NCBI GenBank assembly: GCA_025458105.1
Contig: JALOTD010000006.1
Span: 1 to 51,896, forward strand
From: Tabrizicola sp.
GTDB lineage: Bacteria; Pseudomonadota; Alphaproteobacteria; Rhodobacterales; Rhodobacteraceae
Reading direction: 5' to 3'
DNA length: 51,896 nucleotides
The position numbers were made by a program, and so were the translations under genes. The notes below the pieces were generated by a model. The model saw only the letters and a program-made list of their open reading frames with translations. It searched no databases and was not told where the DNA came from. Numbering within the stretch: position 1 is the stretch's first letter; every line of letters starts with the position of its first letter. Of the stretch, positions 43,578-51,896 are shown piece after piece.

Positions 43578-44570
43578 TTACTGGGCGAGCCAGGCCTGGA
43601 AGCGCTCGTTCAGTTCCGCGTCATGGTCGACCCAGAACTCCGCCGAGGTTTCCAAGGCATTGCCCAGGTTTTCCGGCGCAGTCGGCAGGTGGGGGGCCAT
43701 CACGGTTTTGCCGTCCTTGAAGATGATCGGCTCGGCAAACGAGGACTTGCGGGCCGGACCGTACGAGATGTGCTGGGCTTGCGCGCGCAGACCCTCGGTC
43801 GAGGTGGCGTAGCGGATGAACTCCATCGCCAGGTCCTTGTTCGGCGCGCCCTTCGGAACGACATACATTTCGTTCTCATAGACCTGACCGTCCCAGACGA
43901 TCTGGAAGGGCTTGGGCGGCTGGGCACCGGCTTCCCACCAGACGGTCTCGGCCTTGATGGTGTCAAGCTTTGCGAAGGCCCGATCCACGCCTTCCGGAGT
44001 GTCAAGCAGCGCATAGACTTCAGCCGCCGGGACGCCATCGCCCAGAAGCGCGAATTCCAGAACCGCCTTGGCGCCCTTCTTCAGGCCACGCTTGCCGGGG
44101 AACTTCTCCAGGTCGAAGAAGTCGGCCGCAGTGGTCGGCACCTCGCCGGTGAACTTGGTGGTGTCATAGGCAAAAACGTTCGACCAGATGTCGGTCGACA
44201 CGCCGCATTCGGTGATGGCACCGGCCAGAAAGTCCTCGGTCGCGGGCGTCCCATCGGGCGCGGGCGGCAAGCTGGCCGCATCGATCGGCTCCAGCATGCC
44301 TTCGTCGCACAGGCGGATCGCGTCGGCATATTCGACCGAGGCCACGTCCACGGTGACGTTGCCCGCTTCCACCATGGCCTTGATCGCCGGTGCCGGGTTG
44401 TCGCTGTCCACCATGATCGTCGCATTGCCGGTGGCCGCAGCCCAGGGCTTCACATGGGCTTCGGTCTGGGCAGCGCCGTAGGCACCACCCCAGGACATCA
44501 CCGTCACGTCCGCATTCGCCGCAAAGGCAAAGCTGACGAGAGCGGTCGTAAGGATGAGGGTCTTCTTCAT
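43578..44570 (-). CDS. Polyamine-type ABC importer 3, periplasmic binding protein
   Basis: The 330-residue protein has a signal peptide (MKKTLILTTALVSFAFAANA) and a mature start VTVMSWGGAYGAAQTEA. It belongs to the extracellular solute-binding family 1/polyamine cluster but is clearly different from binding proteins 1 and 2. The PKEG..WMD-type stretch is absent, replaced by QIVWDGQVYENEMYVVPKGAPN. The ligand may therefore differ. GGGAG lies upstream of the start. It follows the ATPase gene by 56 nt. Confidence 0.9.
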   Translation of the reverse strand: MKKTLILTTALVSFAFAANADVTVMSWGGAYGAAQTEAHVKPWAAATGNATIMVDSDNPAPAIKAMVEAGNVTVDVASVEYADAIRLCDEGMLEPIDAASLPPAPDGTPATEDFLAGAITECGVSTDIWSNVFAYDTTKFTGEVPTTAADFFDLEKFPGKRGLKKGAKAVLEFALLGDGVPAAEVYALLDTPEGVDRAFAKLDTIKAETVWWEAGAQPPKPFQIVWDGQVYENEMYVVPKGAPNKDLAMEFIRYATSTEGLRAQAQHISYGPARKSSFAEPIIFKDGKTVMAPHLPTAPENLGNALETSAEFWVDHDAELNERFQAWLAQ

Positions 44571-44626
44571 GGTTTGCTCCCTGTTTCGGTTTACTGGTCA
44601 CATGCCGCGGGCTGCGGCGTCTTTCA

Positions 44627-45727
44627 TCAAGGGTCCAGCGCGCGGGCATCTTGGGGATGCCAGCCCACCTTGATCTTCTGGCCGGGTTCCAGCCTGGTCT
44701 GGCCCAGCGTATTGCGCATCTTCATCACGAAATCATCTGTGCCCGCGACCTTCAGCACAGCGCGCAGGATGTCGCCCATGTAGATGACCTCGATCACCTC
44801 GGCGTCGATCGTATGGGCGCCGGCGGGCATCATCTCGGGCTTGAATTCCACCCGTTCGGGACGGATCGAGACCAGGGTTCTCAGGCCCTTTTCCTTTGCA
44901 TTGACGGCTGTCGCGTCGATCAGCTCACCCGTGGTCAGCCGCACCAGAGCCTTGTCGCCGGACAGCTCCTCGATGGTTCCGGGCAACTTGTTGTTCTCGC
45001 CGATGAACTGGGCGACAAAGCTGTTTTCAGGCCGTTCGTACAGGTCGGCAGGGGGCGCGAGTTGCTGGATGCGTCCGTCATTGAAGACGGCGATCCGGTC
45101 AGACATTGTCAGCGCCTCGCCCTGGTCGTGGGTCACATAGACCACGGTGATGCCCAGCGATTCATGCAGGTGCTTGATCTCGAACTGCATATGCTCGCGC
45201 AGCTGCTTGTCCAGCGCGCCCAGGGGTTCGTCCATCAAGACCAGCTTCGGGTCAAATACCAATGCACGCGCCAGAGCAATGCGTTGTTGCTGGCCGCCCG
45301 AAAGCTGCGCGGGGCGACGGTTCGCGAAAGCCCCCATCTGCACCATGTCAAGCGCGCGCTTGATCTTGGCCTCGCGCTCAGCCTTGCCCATGCCGCGCAC
45401 TTCCAGCGGAAAGGCCAGGTTTTCGCCCACAGTCATGTGGGGGAACAAAGCGTAGTTCTGAAACACCATCCCAATCCCGCGCTTGTGCGGTGGGACCTGG
45501 TTGATCGGGCGACCATCCAGCCGGATCTCGCCATGCGTTGCGGTCTCGAACCCCGCGAGCATCATCAGGCAGGTCGTCTTGCCAGACCCCGACGGCCCGA
45601 GCATCGTCAGGAACTCCCCTTTGCCGATGGCCAGGTTCAGATCCTTCACGACCAGCGTGACGCCGTCATAGCTTTTCTGTACGTGTTCGAATGCGACAAA
45701 TGCGTCGCTGCGGGGCTCAACCGTCAC
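44627..45727 (-). CDS. Polyamine-type ABC importer 3, ATPase (PotA family)
   Basis: The 366-residue ATPase has Walker A GPSGSGKTT, Q-loop [12 protein letters not shown], signature LSGGQQQR, Walker B VLMDEP, H-loop VTHDQGEA and a C-terminal TOBE-type domain. The start is GTG at 45727 with GGGAG about 7 nt upstream. It is the first gene of a four-gene minus-strand operon (ATPase, binding protein, PotB, PotC). The region upstream to the tRNA-Leu terminator should contain the promoter. Confidence 0.93.
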   Translation of the reverse strand: MTVEPRSDAFVAFEHVQKSYDGVTLVVKDLNLAIGKGEFLTMLGPSGSGKTTCLMMLAGFETATHGEIRLDGRPINQVPPHKRGIGMVFQNYALFPHMTVGENLAFPLEVRGMGKAEREAKIKRALDMVQMGAFANRRPAQLSGGQQQRIALARALVFDPKLVLMDEPLGALDKQLREHMQFEIKHLHESLGITVVYVTHDQGEALTMSDRIAVFNDGRIQQLAPPADLYERPENSFVAQFIGENNKLPGTIEELSGDKALVRLTTGELIDATAVNAKEKGLRTLVSIRPERVEFKPEMMPAGAHTIDAEVIEVIYMGDILRAVLKVAGTDDFVMKMRNTLGQTRLEPGQKIKVGWHPQDARALDP

Positions 45728-45924
45728 CCGTGTCTCCCTGATACGCCGGGCGCTTTGCGCCTTCTATGTAGCGACTAAAGCGAAACGCCTGCCACAATGC
45801 AATCCACATTCGGGCAATTGCCGGGCTTGCGGGCATTTGCGGGAAAACTGCGCAGCGAATGGGCAAACCTGCAGTCAATTCGCCGAAAATCCGACACATG
45901 GCGGGAAGGCTGCCGAAGCCGACG

Positions 45925-45969
45925 TGGCAAACAAAAGACAAAGGGCGCAGTGGATGATCCCCTGCGCCC
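45925..45969 (-). terminator. Rho-independent terminator of tRNA-Leu
   Basis: On the minus strand GGGCGCAG (45969-45962) pairs with CTGCGCCC (45950-45943) across an 11-nt loop and is followed by TTTGTCTTTTGTTT. The stem plus U-rich tail, 23 nt after the tRNA end, makes a convincing intrinsic terminator. Confidence 0.8.
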
Positions 45970-45991
45970 TGTGACACATCCCGGTCTGGCC

Positions 45992-46078
45992 TGGTGCGGA
46001 TGAAAAGACTCGAACTTTCACTCCGGTTAAGGAACAGCGACCTCAACGCTGCGCGTCTACCAATTCCGCCACATCCGC
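45992..46078 (-). tRNA. tRNA-Leu (anticodon GAG)
   Basis: A complete class-II tRNA lies on the minus strand. Acceptor GCGGATG (46078-46072) pairs with CATCCGC (46002-45996), with discriminator A and encoded CCA (45994-45992). The anticodon loop TTGAGGT has anticodon GAG. A long variable arm and the T-loop GTTCGAGTC are present. The D-arm GGCGGAATTGGTAGACGC is typical of leucine tRNAs. Confidence 0.97.
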
Positions 46079-46175
46079 ACGTAGGCCAAAGCCGGGACGA
46101 CCGCTATCTAGCGGCAGTCGCGGGCGATGAAAAGAGGGATTCGCCACCTTTTCCACCCGCGACCGGACCGGCGCC

Positions 46176-47834
46176 CTAGTAGCTGGAGAAGACAAGAAAC
46201 GGCAAACGCGCCGCCATTATCGCCGCCTGCGCTCCGGCATTGACGATCGAGGTGTCGGGCTGACCGTCTGCGACTGCAACCGGCACCGCAGCAGGCTCGG
46301 CCACTGACGCCACTTCGGGCATCGCGACATCGGGCGCCGTCACGGGCTCGGTCGGCGCCGCGACGGCCACATCCACCGGGGCCACGGCTTCGGCAACCGG
46401 CTCGACAGCCACTTCGACCGCCGGAGCCTGCGCCTCTGGCGTCACGACAAACACCGGTAGCGCGGCTTCCTGCACCTCGGCCTCGGGCAACAGTTCCGCC
46501 GCCCGACCGTTGAGCGTGTAGGATGCCTTGCGGATCAGCGCATCGCGTCCGGCCATGCCAGGGGCCACGACCATCTGGCCCTGCTCCATGGCATCCAGCG
46601 ACATCTGGTACCAGTCCATCGCCAGATCGGGCCGTACAGTCGCACCAAACCCCTGGCTCAGGTGGTGACCGAGGTATTCGGAGTATCCCCGCTCACCCAT
46701 CGCGGCCAGAAGCAGGGCCGAGCCAATGGCCACATCCATGTCGTCACGCGCATAGCCGACGCCAAGACAAACCTTGGCCGTCCCCGACAGCTGCGCCGGA
46801 GACATGCCGGATGACAGAACAAACCCCTCGACCCCGGACAGGACCTCGGCCGCGGGTTTCAGCGACAGGGACGCGACATGTTCTTTCAGCACCGGGCCAA
46901 AGGCCGCGCACTGGTCTGCCACCTGATCGGGGCTATAGCCCTGAATCTGGGCTGTCAGCTCGTCGCCCTTTGCCATTGCGAACGTCCGCGCCAGGCAGAA
47001 CTGCTCGCCCAGCGCAAAGCTTGCATCCCGCATGCCGTCGGCGGTCGCCATCCCGCCATTGGCCGCCGTCTGCACCGCCACCGCATCACATTCCGCCGCA
47101 AGCGAACCCTTGGCCCCGGACGGCCCCATGAAGGATGGCAGCGCCGGTTCCTCGGCAGCGGCCACAGTCACCTCTGGCGCGGGTTCAATCACCGGCGGGG
47201 GTTCCAGGACGACCGTTTCGGCGATGGGTTCCTCCGGGATAAGTTTTGGCAGGGCAGCAGCGGCAGCAGCGGCAACGGTTCCGGGCGCGGGAGCTGCGGC
47301 AGAACCTGCCAAGGTCCCGACCGGGGCAACACCCGCCATCTCGTCACGCTGGGCGACCAGAACGGCCTTCAGGCCGTAGACGCTGCCCGCAACCGCCTCG
47401 GCGATCACCGGACCACCTGCCACCGCGCGGTGATAGGCGGTGACCAGGATCGTGCGTTCTTGTTCCGTCAGCTCTCCCGTGGCCGGATAGCCCAGGAAGG
47501 CCTGGTACTCGGCAATCGCGCCCCGCGACTTCGGCCCGATGGCCCCGTCGGGCGTGCCGACCGGATACCCAAAATAGTTCAGTGCAACTTGCACTTCCTT
47601 GTTGGCGGCCCGCTGTTCGGCACTGATCGAGGGTTTGGTCGATTTCGCCTTTGTCGACTTCGACGATTTCTTCTTGTTGTTCTCGTTCGCGACGGCGCCA
47701 CCGATGATTCCGCCGATGATTGCGCCGGCGATAAAGTCCTTGCCGTCGGCACGCGCCGGGGCCGAAAGCGGGGAAATGGGCGTCAGCGCGACAGAAGCCA
47801 TAAGCGCTGTGGTTGCAATTACCTTGATCTTCAT
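46176..47834 (-). CDS. Exported peptidoglycan-binding-like protein
   Basis: The 552-residue protein starts at ATG 47834 with GGAG about 8 nt upstream. It has a signal peptide (residues 1 to about 29) and a glycine-rich helix AGAIIGGIIGGAVANE. A PG_binding_1-like domain at about residues 65-120 reads EVQVALNYFGYPVGTPDG then IGPKSRGAIAEYQAFLGYPATG. An Ala/Pro/Glu-rich linker, a helical domain with SEYLGHHLSQGFG, and a low-complexity Ala/Val/Pro/Glu tail follow. Function is unknown. The domain suggests a cell-wall-associated role. It is divergent from lipB by 49 nt. Confidence 0.82.
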   Translation of the reverse strand: MKIKVIATTALMASVALTPISPLSAPARADGKDFIAGAIIGGIIGGAVANENNKKKSSKSTKAKSTKPSISAEQRAANKEVQVALNYFGYPVGTPDGAIGPKSRGAIAEYQAFLGYPATGELTEQERTILVTAYHRAVAGGPVIAEAVAGSVYGLKAVLVAQRDEMAGVAPVGTLAGSAAAPAPGTVAAAAAAALPKLIPEEPIAETVVLEPPPVIEPAPEVTVAAAEEPALPSFMGPSGAKGSLAAECDAVAVQTAANGGMATADGMRDASFALGEQFCLARTFAMAKGDELTAQIQGYSPDQVADQCAAFGPVLKEHVASLSLKPAAEVLSGVEGFVLSSGMSPAQLSGTAKVCLGVGYARDDMDVAIGSALLLAAMGERGYSEYLGHHLSQGFGATVRPDLAMDWYQMSLDAMEQGQMVVAPGMAGRDALIRKASYTLNGRAAELLPEAEVQEAALPVFVVTPEAQAPAVEVAVEPVAEAVAPVDVAVAAPTEPVTAPDVAMPEVASVAEPAAVPVAVADGQPDTSIVNAGAQAAIMAARLPFLVFSSY

Positions 47835-47883
47835 CACATTCACTCCAATGGAAGGCACCTGATGCAGGAAGACTAGCACGGGT

Positions 47884-48606
47884 ATGCCGCAGCGTAAGGC
47901 GGGATTTCCGGAGCCTTCGGAAGGATTGGAGCGTAACGTGGTCGAATGGCGCCATCTGCCGGGGCTTTCTCCCTATCCGGAAACGCTGGCCGCGATGGAG
48001 GCGCATGTCGCCGCCATGAACGAAGGCCGGGCCGGCGAATCGATCTGGCTTCTGGAACATCCGCCGCTTTACACGGCCGGGACCTCGGCAAAACCGTCCG
48101 ATCTTGTCGACCCGGACCGGTTCCCGGTCTATCCCGTCGGGCGCGGCGGGCAGTACACGTATCACGGGCCGGGCCAACGCGTGATCTACACGATGCTGGA
48201 CGTCAAAACGCGGCGCGCTGACGTGCGCTGCTTTGTCCGCGACCTGGAACGCTGGGTGATCGCCACCCTGGCCGAGTTCAATGTGAAGGGCGAGATCCGC
48301 GACGGCCGTGTCGGCGTCTGGGTCCAGCGGCCGGACCGCCCCGGGCCCGATGGCCGCCCGACCGAAGACAAGATTGCCGCCATCGGCATCAAGCTGCGTC
48401 GCTGGGTCAGTTTCCACGGCATCTCGATCAACGTCGAGCCCGACTTGAGCCACTTCGACGGAATCGTCCCCTGCGGCATCCGCGAGCATGGGGTCACCAG
48501 CCTTGTCGACCTTGGCCTGCCGGTTACGATGGCAGACCTTGATGCGGCGCTTTTGCAGACCTTTGCCGACAGCTTTGGTGTCAGACCTGCGGCTTGTCTG
48601 GTCTGA
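47884..48606 (+). CDS. lipB: Lipoyl(octanoyl) transferase
   Basis: The 240-residue LipB transfers octanoyl from acyl carrier protein to lipoyl domains. Visible are [56 protein letters not shown] with the catalytic Lys, and [15 protein letters not shown] with the catalytic Cys. Length is standard. Its 3' end overlaps the convergent HxlR gene by 26 nt, so the two transcripts are complementary at their ends. Confidence 0.95.
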   Translation: MPQRKAGFPEPSEGLERNVVEWRHLPGLSPYPETLAAMEAHVAAMNEGRAGESIWLLEHPPLYTAGTSAKPSDLVDPDRFPVYPVGRGGQYTYHGPGQRVIYTMLDVKTRRADVRCFVRDLERWVIATLAEFNVKGEIRDGRVGVWVQRPDRPGPDGRPTEDKIAAIGIKLRRWVSFHGISINVEPDLSHFDGIVPCGIREHGVTSLVDLGLPVTMADLDAALLQTFADSFGVRPAACLV

Positions 48607-48988
48607 CCTGCGCCGCGATCAGCGTCGCGGGCGTGGCTGACAGCAGCGCATCGGGCGGGGACATCGCGTGCGACAGGGTGGCCGCCCCCCAGCGTGCCAA
48701 CGCCTGTATGACTGGCAAAAGCGCCGCGCCCTGGTCGGTCAGCACATAGCGAAATCGGTCAGGGCGTTCCTGATACCTTTCGCGCCGCACCAGCCCAGCC
48801 GCCTCCATCTTCTTCAGCCGATCGGCAAGGATGTTGCGCGGAATACGTTCGGCCCCGGCGGCAAAGTCACCGAATGTCGCCGCCCCGAAAACCATGTCCC
48901 GGGCGATGACCAGCGTCCAGCGGTCCCCCACCAGATCCAGGGCCGAGGCAATGGGACAAGTGCTGCGAAAGCTGGGAGGTTCGGTCAT
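48581..48988 (-). CDS. HxlR-family winged-helix transcriptional regulator
   Basis: The 135-residue protein has the HxlR core: [20 protein letters not shown] (conserved Cys11), then [33 protein letters not shown], and a C-terminal helix. Family members respond to electrophiles or other stress and often control the divergent gene. Start ATG 48988 sets the family N-terminus. The open frame continues upstream only as antisense to the ankyrin gene. It diverges from the ankyrin-repeat gene across an 87-nt gap with two AT-rich dyads. Confidence 0.92.
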   Translation of the reverse strand: MTEPPSFRSTCPIASALDLVGDRWTLVIARDMVFGAATFGDFAAGAERIPRNILADRLKKMEAAGLVRRERYQERPDRFRYVLTDQGAALLPVIQALARWGAATLSHAMSPPDALLSATPATLIAAQVRPDKPQV

Positions 48989-49009
48989 TCGTGCAGGATG
49001 AAGAAGTGA

Positions 49010-49061
49010 GTTGAAAAATGCAACTGACGCTGGCAGTGTGCAGTGAGTTTCATTTTGCAAC
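49010..49061. promoter_or_regulatory. Paired dyads between hxlR and ankyrin gene, candidate HxlR operator
   Basis: GTTGAAAAATGCAAC (49010-49024) and GTTTCATTTTGCAAC (49047-49061) are near-inverted copies of each other, about 37 bp centre to centre. AGTGAGTT also occurs as a direct repeat (49005-49012 and 49042-49049). The AT-rich character stands out from the surroundings. They lie between the divergent starts, where a winged-helix dimer would be expected to bind. Confidence 0.5.
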
Positions 49062-49075
49062 CGATGGAGAGTGCG

Positions 49076-49702
49076 ATGCTGAACCGTCTTGTCTTCCTTG
49101 CTCTGGCCTGCACGACACTGCCCGCCCATGCGGATGAAGCCCGACTTGCCCTGGCCCTGCGCGACGGCGACGCCATGGCTGTGACAGCGGCGCTGGCATC
49201 GGTGTCGGACCTGGACCAACCCTTTGCGGGCTCTTCGCTGACACCGCTTGGTCTTGCGATCCTGCAGGGCGACGTCGGAATCACGCGCCAGTTGCTGGAG
49301 GCAGGAGCCGGGGTCGACCGGGCTTCGGCGCTGGAAATGCCACCCTTGGCCATCGCGGCATACAGCTGCCTTGCTGGTCCCGCGATGATTGACCTCCTTC
49401 TTGACCACGGAGCTGCCATCGACAGCCCTGCTCCGGGCGGGATGACGCCCTTGCTGATCGCGGGGCTAAAGGGGCGAGACGACATCGTCGCGCGACTGTT
49501 GCAGGCCGGGGCCGATGCGGCGGCGGTCGATGTCTTCGGCGATGGGCTCTTGAACTTTGCCATCTATTCGCAAGACCCCAAGAGGGTGCAGACAGCCCTT
49601 GCATTTGGATCAGGCACCGCTCAGCTGGACAGGCTTTTTCTGACCCGTGGCTACCGCGCCTATTTCTGGCCCGGCCCGGTTCTTTGCCCGCCAGCAGACT
49701 AG
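49076..49702 (+). CDS. Exported ankyrin-repeat protein
   Basis: The 208-residue protein starts at ATG 49076 with GGAG upstream and has a signal peptide (MLNRLVFLALACTTLPAHA). It carries about four ankyrin repeats, for example SLTPLGLAILQGDVGITRQLLEAGAGVD and GMTPLLIAGLKGRDDIVARLLQAGADAAAVD in consecutive order. A start at 49043 would place extra residues before the signal and is less likely. Periplasmic ankyrin proteins sometimes protect against oxidants (AnkB-like). Here that is suggested only by the HxlR neighbour. Confidence 0.85.
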   Translation: MLNRLVFLALACTTLPAHADEARLALALRDGDAMAVTAALASVSDLDQPFAGSSLTPLGLAILQGDVGITRQLLEAGAGVDRASALEMPPLAIAAYSCLAGPAMIDLLLDHGAAIDSPAPGGMTPLLIAGLKGRDDIVARLLQAGADAAAVDVFGDGLLNFAIYSQDPKRVQTALAFGSGTAQLDRLFLTRGYRAYFWPGPVLCPPAD

Positions 49703-49868
49703 GTGCTGCGTCGGGTGACACGCAGGCGGCCTGCGCCGACACGTCCATTGGGTCATGGCAGCGCAGGTCGCGCCATATCTGCAACTTGCTATTGCATATC
49801 AGCGACCCCCAGCCCCATGTTTCCCGCATCGAGGCGCAAGATCGCCCCGGATACCCTGTGAGGACACC

Positions 49869-50279
49869 ATGACGAAGTTCATCCTTCTTGGCCTGACCGT
49901 TGCCGCGCTTGGCGCACCGGCCTTTGCGGCTGACCCGGCGGCGGGCGAGGAGGCGTTCAAGAAGTGCAAGGCTTGCCATTCGATCATTGCTCCCGATGGC
50001 ACCGAAATCCAGAAAGGGGGCCGCACCGGGCCCAATCTTTATGGCGTGATCGGTCGCGGCGTCGCGTCGGACCCAGACTTCCGTTATGGCGAATCGATTG
50101 CGGCGCTGGGGGCAACCGGCGCGGTCTGGGATGCGGCCAGTCTTGTCGCATACACAGCCGACCCGGCTGGCTATCTGCAGTCTGCACTGGGCGATGCGGG
50201 CGCAAAGTCCAAGATGTCGTTCAAACTGGACTCGGGGGCCGAGGATATAGCGGCCTATCTGCAGTCGGTCTCGCAGTAA
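49869..50279 (+). CDS. Class I c-type cytochrome (c2/c550-like)
   Basis: The 136-residue periplasmic cytochrome has a signal peptide (residues 1-20), heme site Cys33-x-x-Cys36-His37 (KKCKACHS), TGPNLYGVIGR downstream of it, and probable axial Met116 in KSKMSFKL. It carries electrons between the bc1 complex and an oxidase in relatives. It lies upstream of ctaD, the oxidase subunit I gene, though a terminator separates them. Start ATG 49869 matches the signal peptide; a longer frame upstream is spurious. Confidence 0.93.
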   Translation: MTKFILLGLTVAALGAPAFAADPAAGEEAFKKCKACHSIIAPDGTEIQKGGRTGPNLYGVIGRGVASDPDFRYGESIAALGATGAVWDAASLVAYTADPAGYLQSALGDAGAKSKMSFKLDSGAEDIAAYLQSVSQ

Positions 50280-50298
50280 CCCCTTTCCTTCAGACTTA

Positions 50299-50335
50299 GG
50301 CGCGGCCTCCCACAGGGGGCCGCGTCTTTCGTTTC
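50299..50335 (+). terminator. Rho-independent terminator after cytochrome c gene
   Basis: GCGGCCTCCC pairs with GGGGGCCGC around a short ACA loop (about 50302-50322), with one G-T pair. It is followed by GTCTTTCGTTTC. It lies about 20 nt after the stop and should separate the cytochrome gene from ctaD. Confidence 0.75.
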
Positions 50336-50480
50336 AGAGCAAGGAAATCTGCCCCCTGCGGCAAAGTCATGCATTGCGACCGGACCTCGGCGCGGCTAAG
50401 ACGAAAGCCGAGGGAACCGGGCGGCCCGCGACAAGTGGTCCGTCAACGGCAATAAATGAAGACCAAAGCGGGAGACGCCA

Positions 50481-51896
50481 ATGGCAGACGCAGCCATTCA
50501 CGGCCACGACCACCATAAACCGAACTTTTTCGTCCGGTGGTTCATGTCTACGAACCACAAGGACATCGGCATCCTCTACCTGTTCGCAGGCGGGATCGTC
50601 GGCCTGATCTCGGTCATCTTCACCGTCTACATGCGGATGGAGCTGATGGAGCCCGGCGTCCAGTACATGTGCCAGGAAGGCATGCGGCTGGTGGCCGATG
50701 CTGGCGCGACCTGTACGCCGAACGGGCATATCTGGAACGTGACGGTCACGGCCCACGGCATTCTGATGATGTTCTTTGTGGTCATTCCCGCGCTCTTCGG
50801 TGGCTTCGGCAACTACTTCATGCCGCTGCAGATCGGGGCGCCGGACATGGCCTTCCCGCGCATGAACAACCTCTCGTTCTGGCTGTTCATCGCTGGTACG
50901 TCGCTGGCGGTGGCGTCGCTGTTCGCCCCCGGTGGCGGCGGTGATCTTGGCACTGGCGCGGGTGTGGGCTGGGTGCTTTACCCGCCGCTCTCGACCACGG
51001 CGGAGGGCGGTTACGCGATGGACCTCGCGATCTTCGCCGTCCACCTGTCGGGTGCCTCCTCGATCCTGGGCGCGATCAACATGATCACGACCTTCCTGAA
51101 CATGCGCGCCCCTGGCATGACGCTGCACAAGGTGCCGCTGTTCGCCTGGTCGATCTTCGTGACTGCCTGGCTGGTCCTCTTGGCCCTGCCGGTTCTGGCG
51201 GGCGCGATCACCATGCTGCTCACCGACCGGAACTTTGGCACCACCTTCTTCTCGCCTTCGGGCGGCGGTGACCCGGTCCTTTACCAGCACATCCTGTGGT
51301 TCTTCGGCCACCCGGAAGTTTACATCATCATCCTTCCCGCCTTCGGGATCATCAGCCAGGTCATCGCGACCTTCTCGAAGAAGCCGATCTTCGGCTATCT
51401 GCCGATGGTCTATGCCATGGTGGCAATCGGCGTGCTGGGCTTCGTCGTCTGGGCGCACCACATGTACACGGCCGGGATGAGCCTGACCCAGCAAAGCTAT
51501 TTTATGCTGGCCACCATGGTCATCGCGGTGCCGACCGGCGTGAAGGTGTTCAGCTGGATCGCCACGATGTGGGGTGGCTCGGTCGAGTTCAAGACGCCGA
51601 TGCTCTGGGCCTTCGGGTTCCTGTTCCTGTTCACCGTCGGTGGCGTGACCGGGATCGTCCTGTCCCAGGCCCCGGTGGACCGCGCGTATCACGACACCTA
51701 CTATGTCGTGGCGCACTTCCACTATGTGATGTCGTTGGGTGCCGTGTTCGGGATCTTTGCCGGCGTCTACTACTGGATGGGCAAGATGTCGGGCCGTCAG
51801 TATCCGGAATGGGCGGGTAAGCTGCACTTCTGGATGATGTTCATCGGCTCGAACCTGACCTTCTTCCCGCAGCACTTCCTGGGCCGCCAGGGCATG
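50481..51896 (+). CDS. ctaD: aa3-type cytochrome c oxidase subunit I, partial
   Basis: The first 472 codons are in the window and the gene runs off the right edge. The start [20 protein letters not shown] has GGGAGA upstream. The CuB/heme a3 ligand set is present: His277-Pro-Glu-Val-Tyr281 in [12 protein letters not shown], and His326-His327 in [25 protein letters not shown] carries the heme a and a3 histidines. Numbering agrees within one residue with Paracoccus denitrificans subunit I, so about 80 residues are missing. It is the catalytic subunit of the proton-pumping terminal oxidase in the inner membrane. Confidence 0.97.
   Translation, partial: MADAAIHGHDHHKPNFFVRWFMSTNHKDIGILYLFAGGIVGLISVIFTVYMRMELMEPGVQYMCQEGMRLVADAGATCTPNGHIWNVTVTAHGILMMFFVVIPALFGGFGNYFMPLQIGAPDMAFPRMNNLSFWLFIAGTSLAVASLFAPGGGGDLGTGAGVGWVLYPPLSTTAEGGYAMDLAIFAVHLSGASSILGAINMITTFLNMRAPGMTLHKVPLFAWSIFVTAWLVLLALPVLAGAITMLLTDRNFGTTFFSPSGGGDPVLYQHILWFFGHPEVYIIILPAFGIISQVIATFSKKPIFGYLPMVYAMVAIGVLGFVVWAHHMYTAGMSLTQQSYFMLATMVIAVPTGVKVFSWIATMWGGSVEFKTPMLWAFGFLFLFTVGGVTGIVLSQAPVDRAYHDTYYVVAHFHYVMSLGAVFGIFAGVYYWMGKMSGRQYPEWAGKLHFWMMFIGSNLTFFPQHFLGRQGM

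Noticed and set aside
49720-49734. CGCAGG/CCTGCG hairpin after the ankyrin gene as a terminator
   Set aside because: The stem is only 6 bp with a 3-nt loop and no T-rich tail, so the evidence is too weak.
50367-51875. Minus-strand open frame of 502 codons opposite ctaD
   Set aside because: Antisense to cytochrome oxidase subunit I, whose heme and CuB ligands are intact. The translation is His/Arg/Asp-rich low complexity.
1-51896. CRISPR arrays, rRNA genes, insertion sequences or toxin-antitoxin modules
   Set aside because: I looked for regularly spaced repeats, terminal inverted repeats, transposase motifs and paired small genes on both strands and found none I could support.

Overview
The window is a high-GC chromosomal segment from an alphaproteobacterium, most likely a member of the Rhodobacteraceae (Rhodobacter/Tabrizicola/Gemmobacter-like). 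The clues are the GC-rich codon use, the core gene set (pst-phoU, dacA-tmk-holB-tatD-MBL, lipB, a c2/c550-type cytochrome, aa3 oxidase subunit I), a compact osmoregulated-glucan operon, and three spermidine/putrescine-type ABC importers. No rRNA, CRISPR array, insertion sequence or prophage is visible. Two tRNA genes are present: Ser-UGA and Leu-GAG.

Layout. 1-748: end of pstB, then phoU. 761-10895: a LuxR-type regulator diverges, across a perfect GGGGGTATATACCCCC palindrome, from a nine-gene run. That run is a polyamine-type importer (ATPase, two permeases, binding protein), a nitrilase-family amidase, a trimethylamine-dehydrogenase-like flavoprotein, a Rid-family protein, a DUF1028 protein and a flavin monooxygenase-like protein. 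10900-19688 (minus strand, meeting the first run tail to tail with a 4-nt gap): two different Rieske oxygenase alpha subunits, a second complete polyamine-type importer, a DMSP-lyase-like cupin and a YtcJ-type amidohydrolase. 19689-21011: about 1.3 kb without a supportable gene. 21012-27666 (minus): a TTC38-like TPR protein, opgC, opgG, opgH and a PHB-depolymerase-type esterase, with overlaps of 4 nt or gaps of 1 nt. 27800-32112 (minus): SGNH hydrolase, YHS protein, CoA-transferase family III and a TPP enzyme. 32907-40239: tRNA-Ser and cell-envelope/replication housekeeping genes, with two opposed genes between tmk and holB. 40313-45727: an AEC permease and a third importer. 45992-51896: tRNA-Leu, a peptidoglycan-binding-like protein, lipB, an HxlR regulator divergent from an ankyrin protein, cytochrome c, and the start of ctaD, which runs off the end.

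How the genes may work together. The first 20 kb looks like a specialised uptake and catabolic region for one or more N-methylated or quaternary amine/betaine-type compounds. This is inference. Rieske monooxygenases (GbcA, Stc2 and CntA types) demethylate or cleave betaines, and flavoproteins of the TMADH/DgcA/StcD type demethylate the resulting tertiary amines. Amidase/amidohydrolase genes could release amine or acyl parts, and the importers would bring in the cationic substrate. The flavoprotein keeps the FMN-linking Cys30 and the 4Fe-4S cysteines of TMADH but has a different substrate pocket. The cupin keeps, at matching spacing, the metal and tyrosine positions of DddQ-type DMSP lyases. 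The substrate cannot be read from sequence alone.

Two importer operons carry a perfect GC-rich hairpin immediately after the binding-protein gene. Two unrelated genes share a post-stop sequence module followed by a hairpin.
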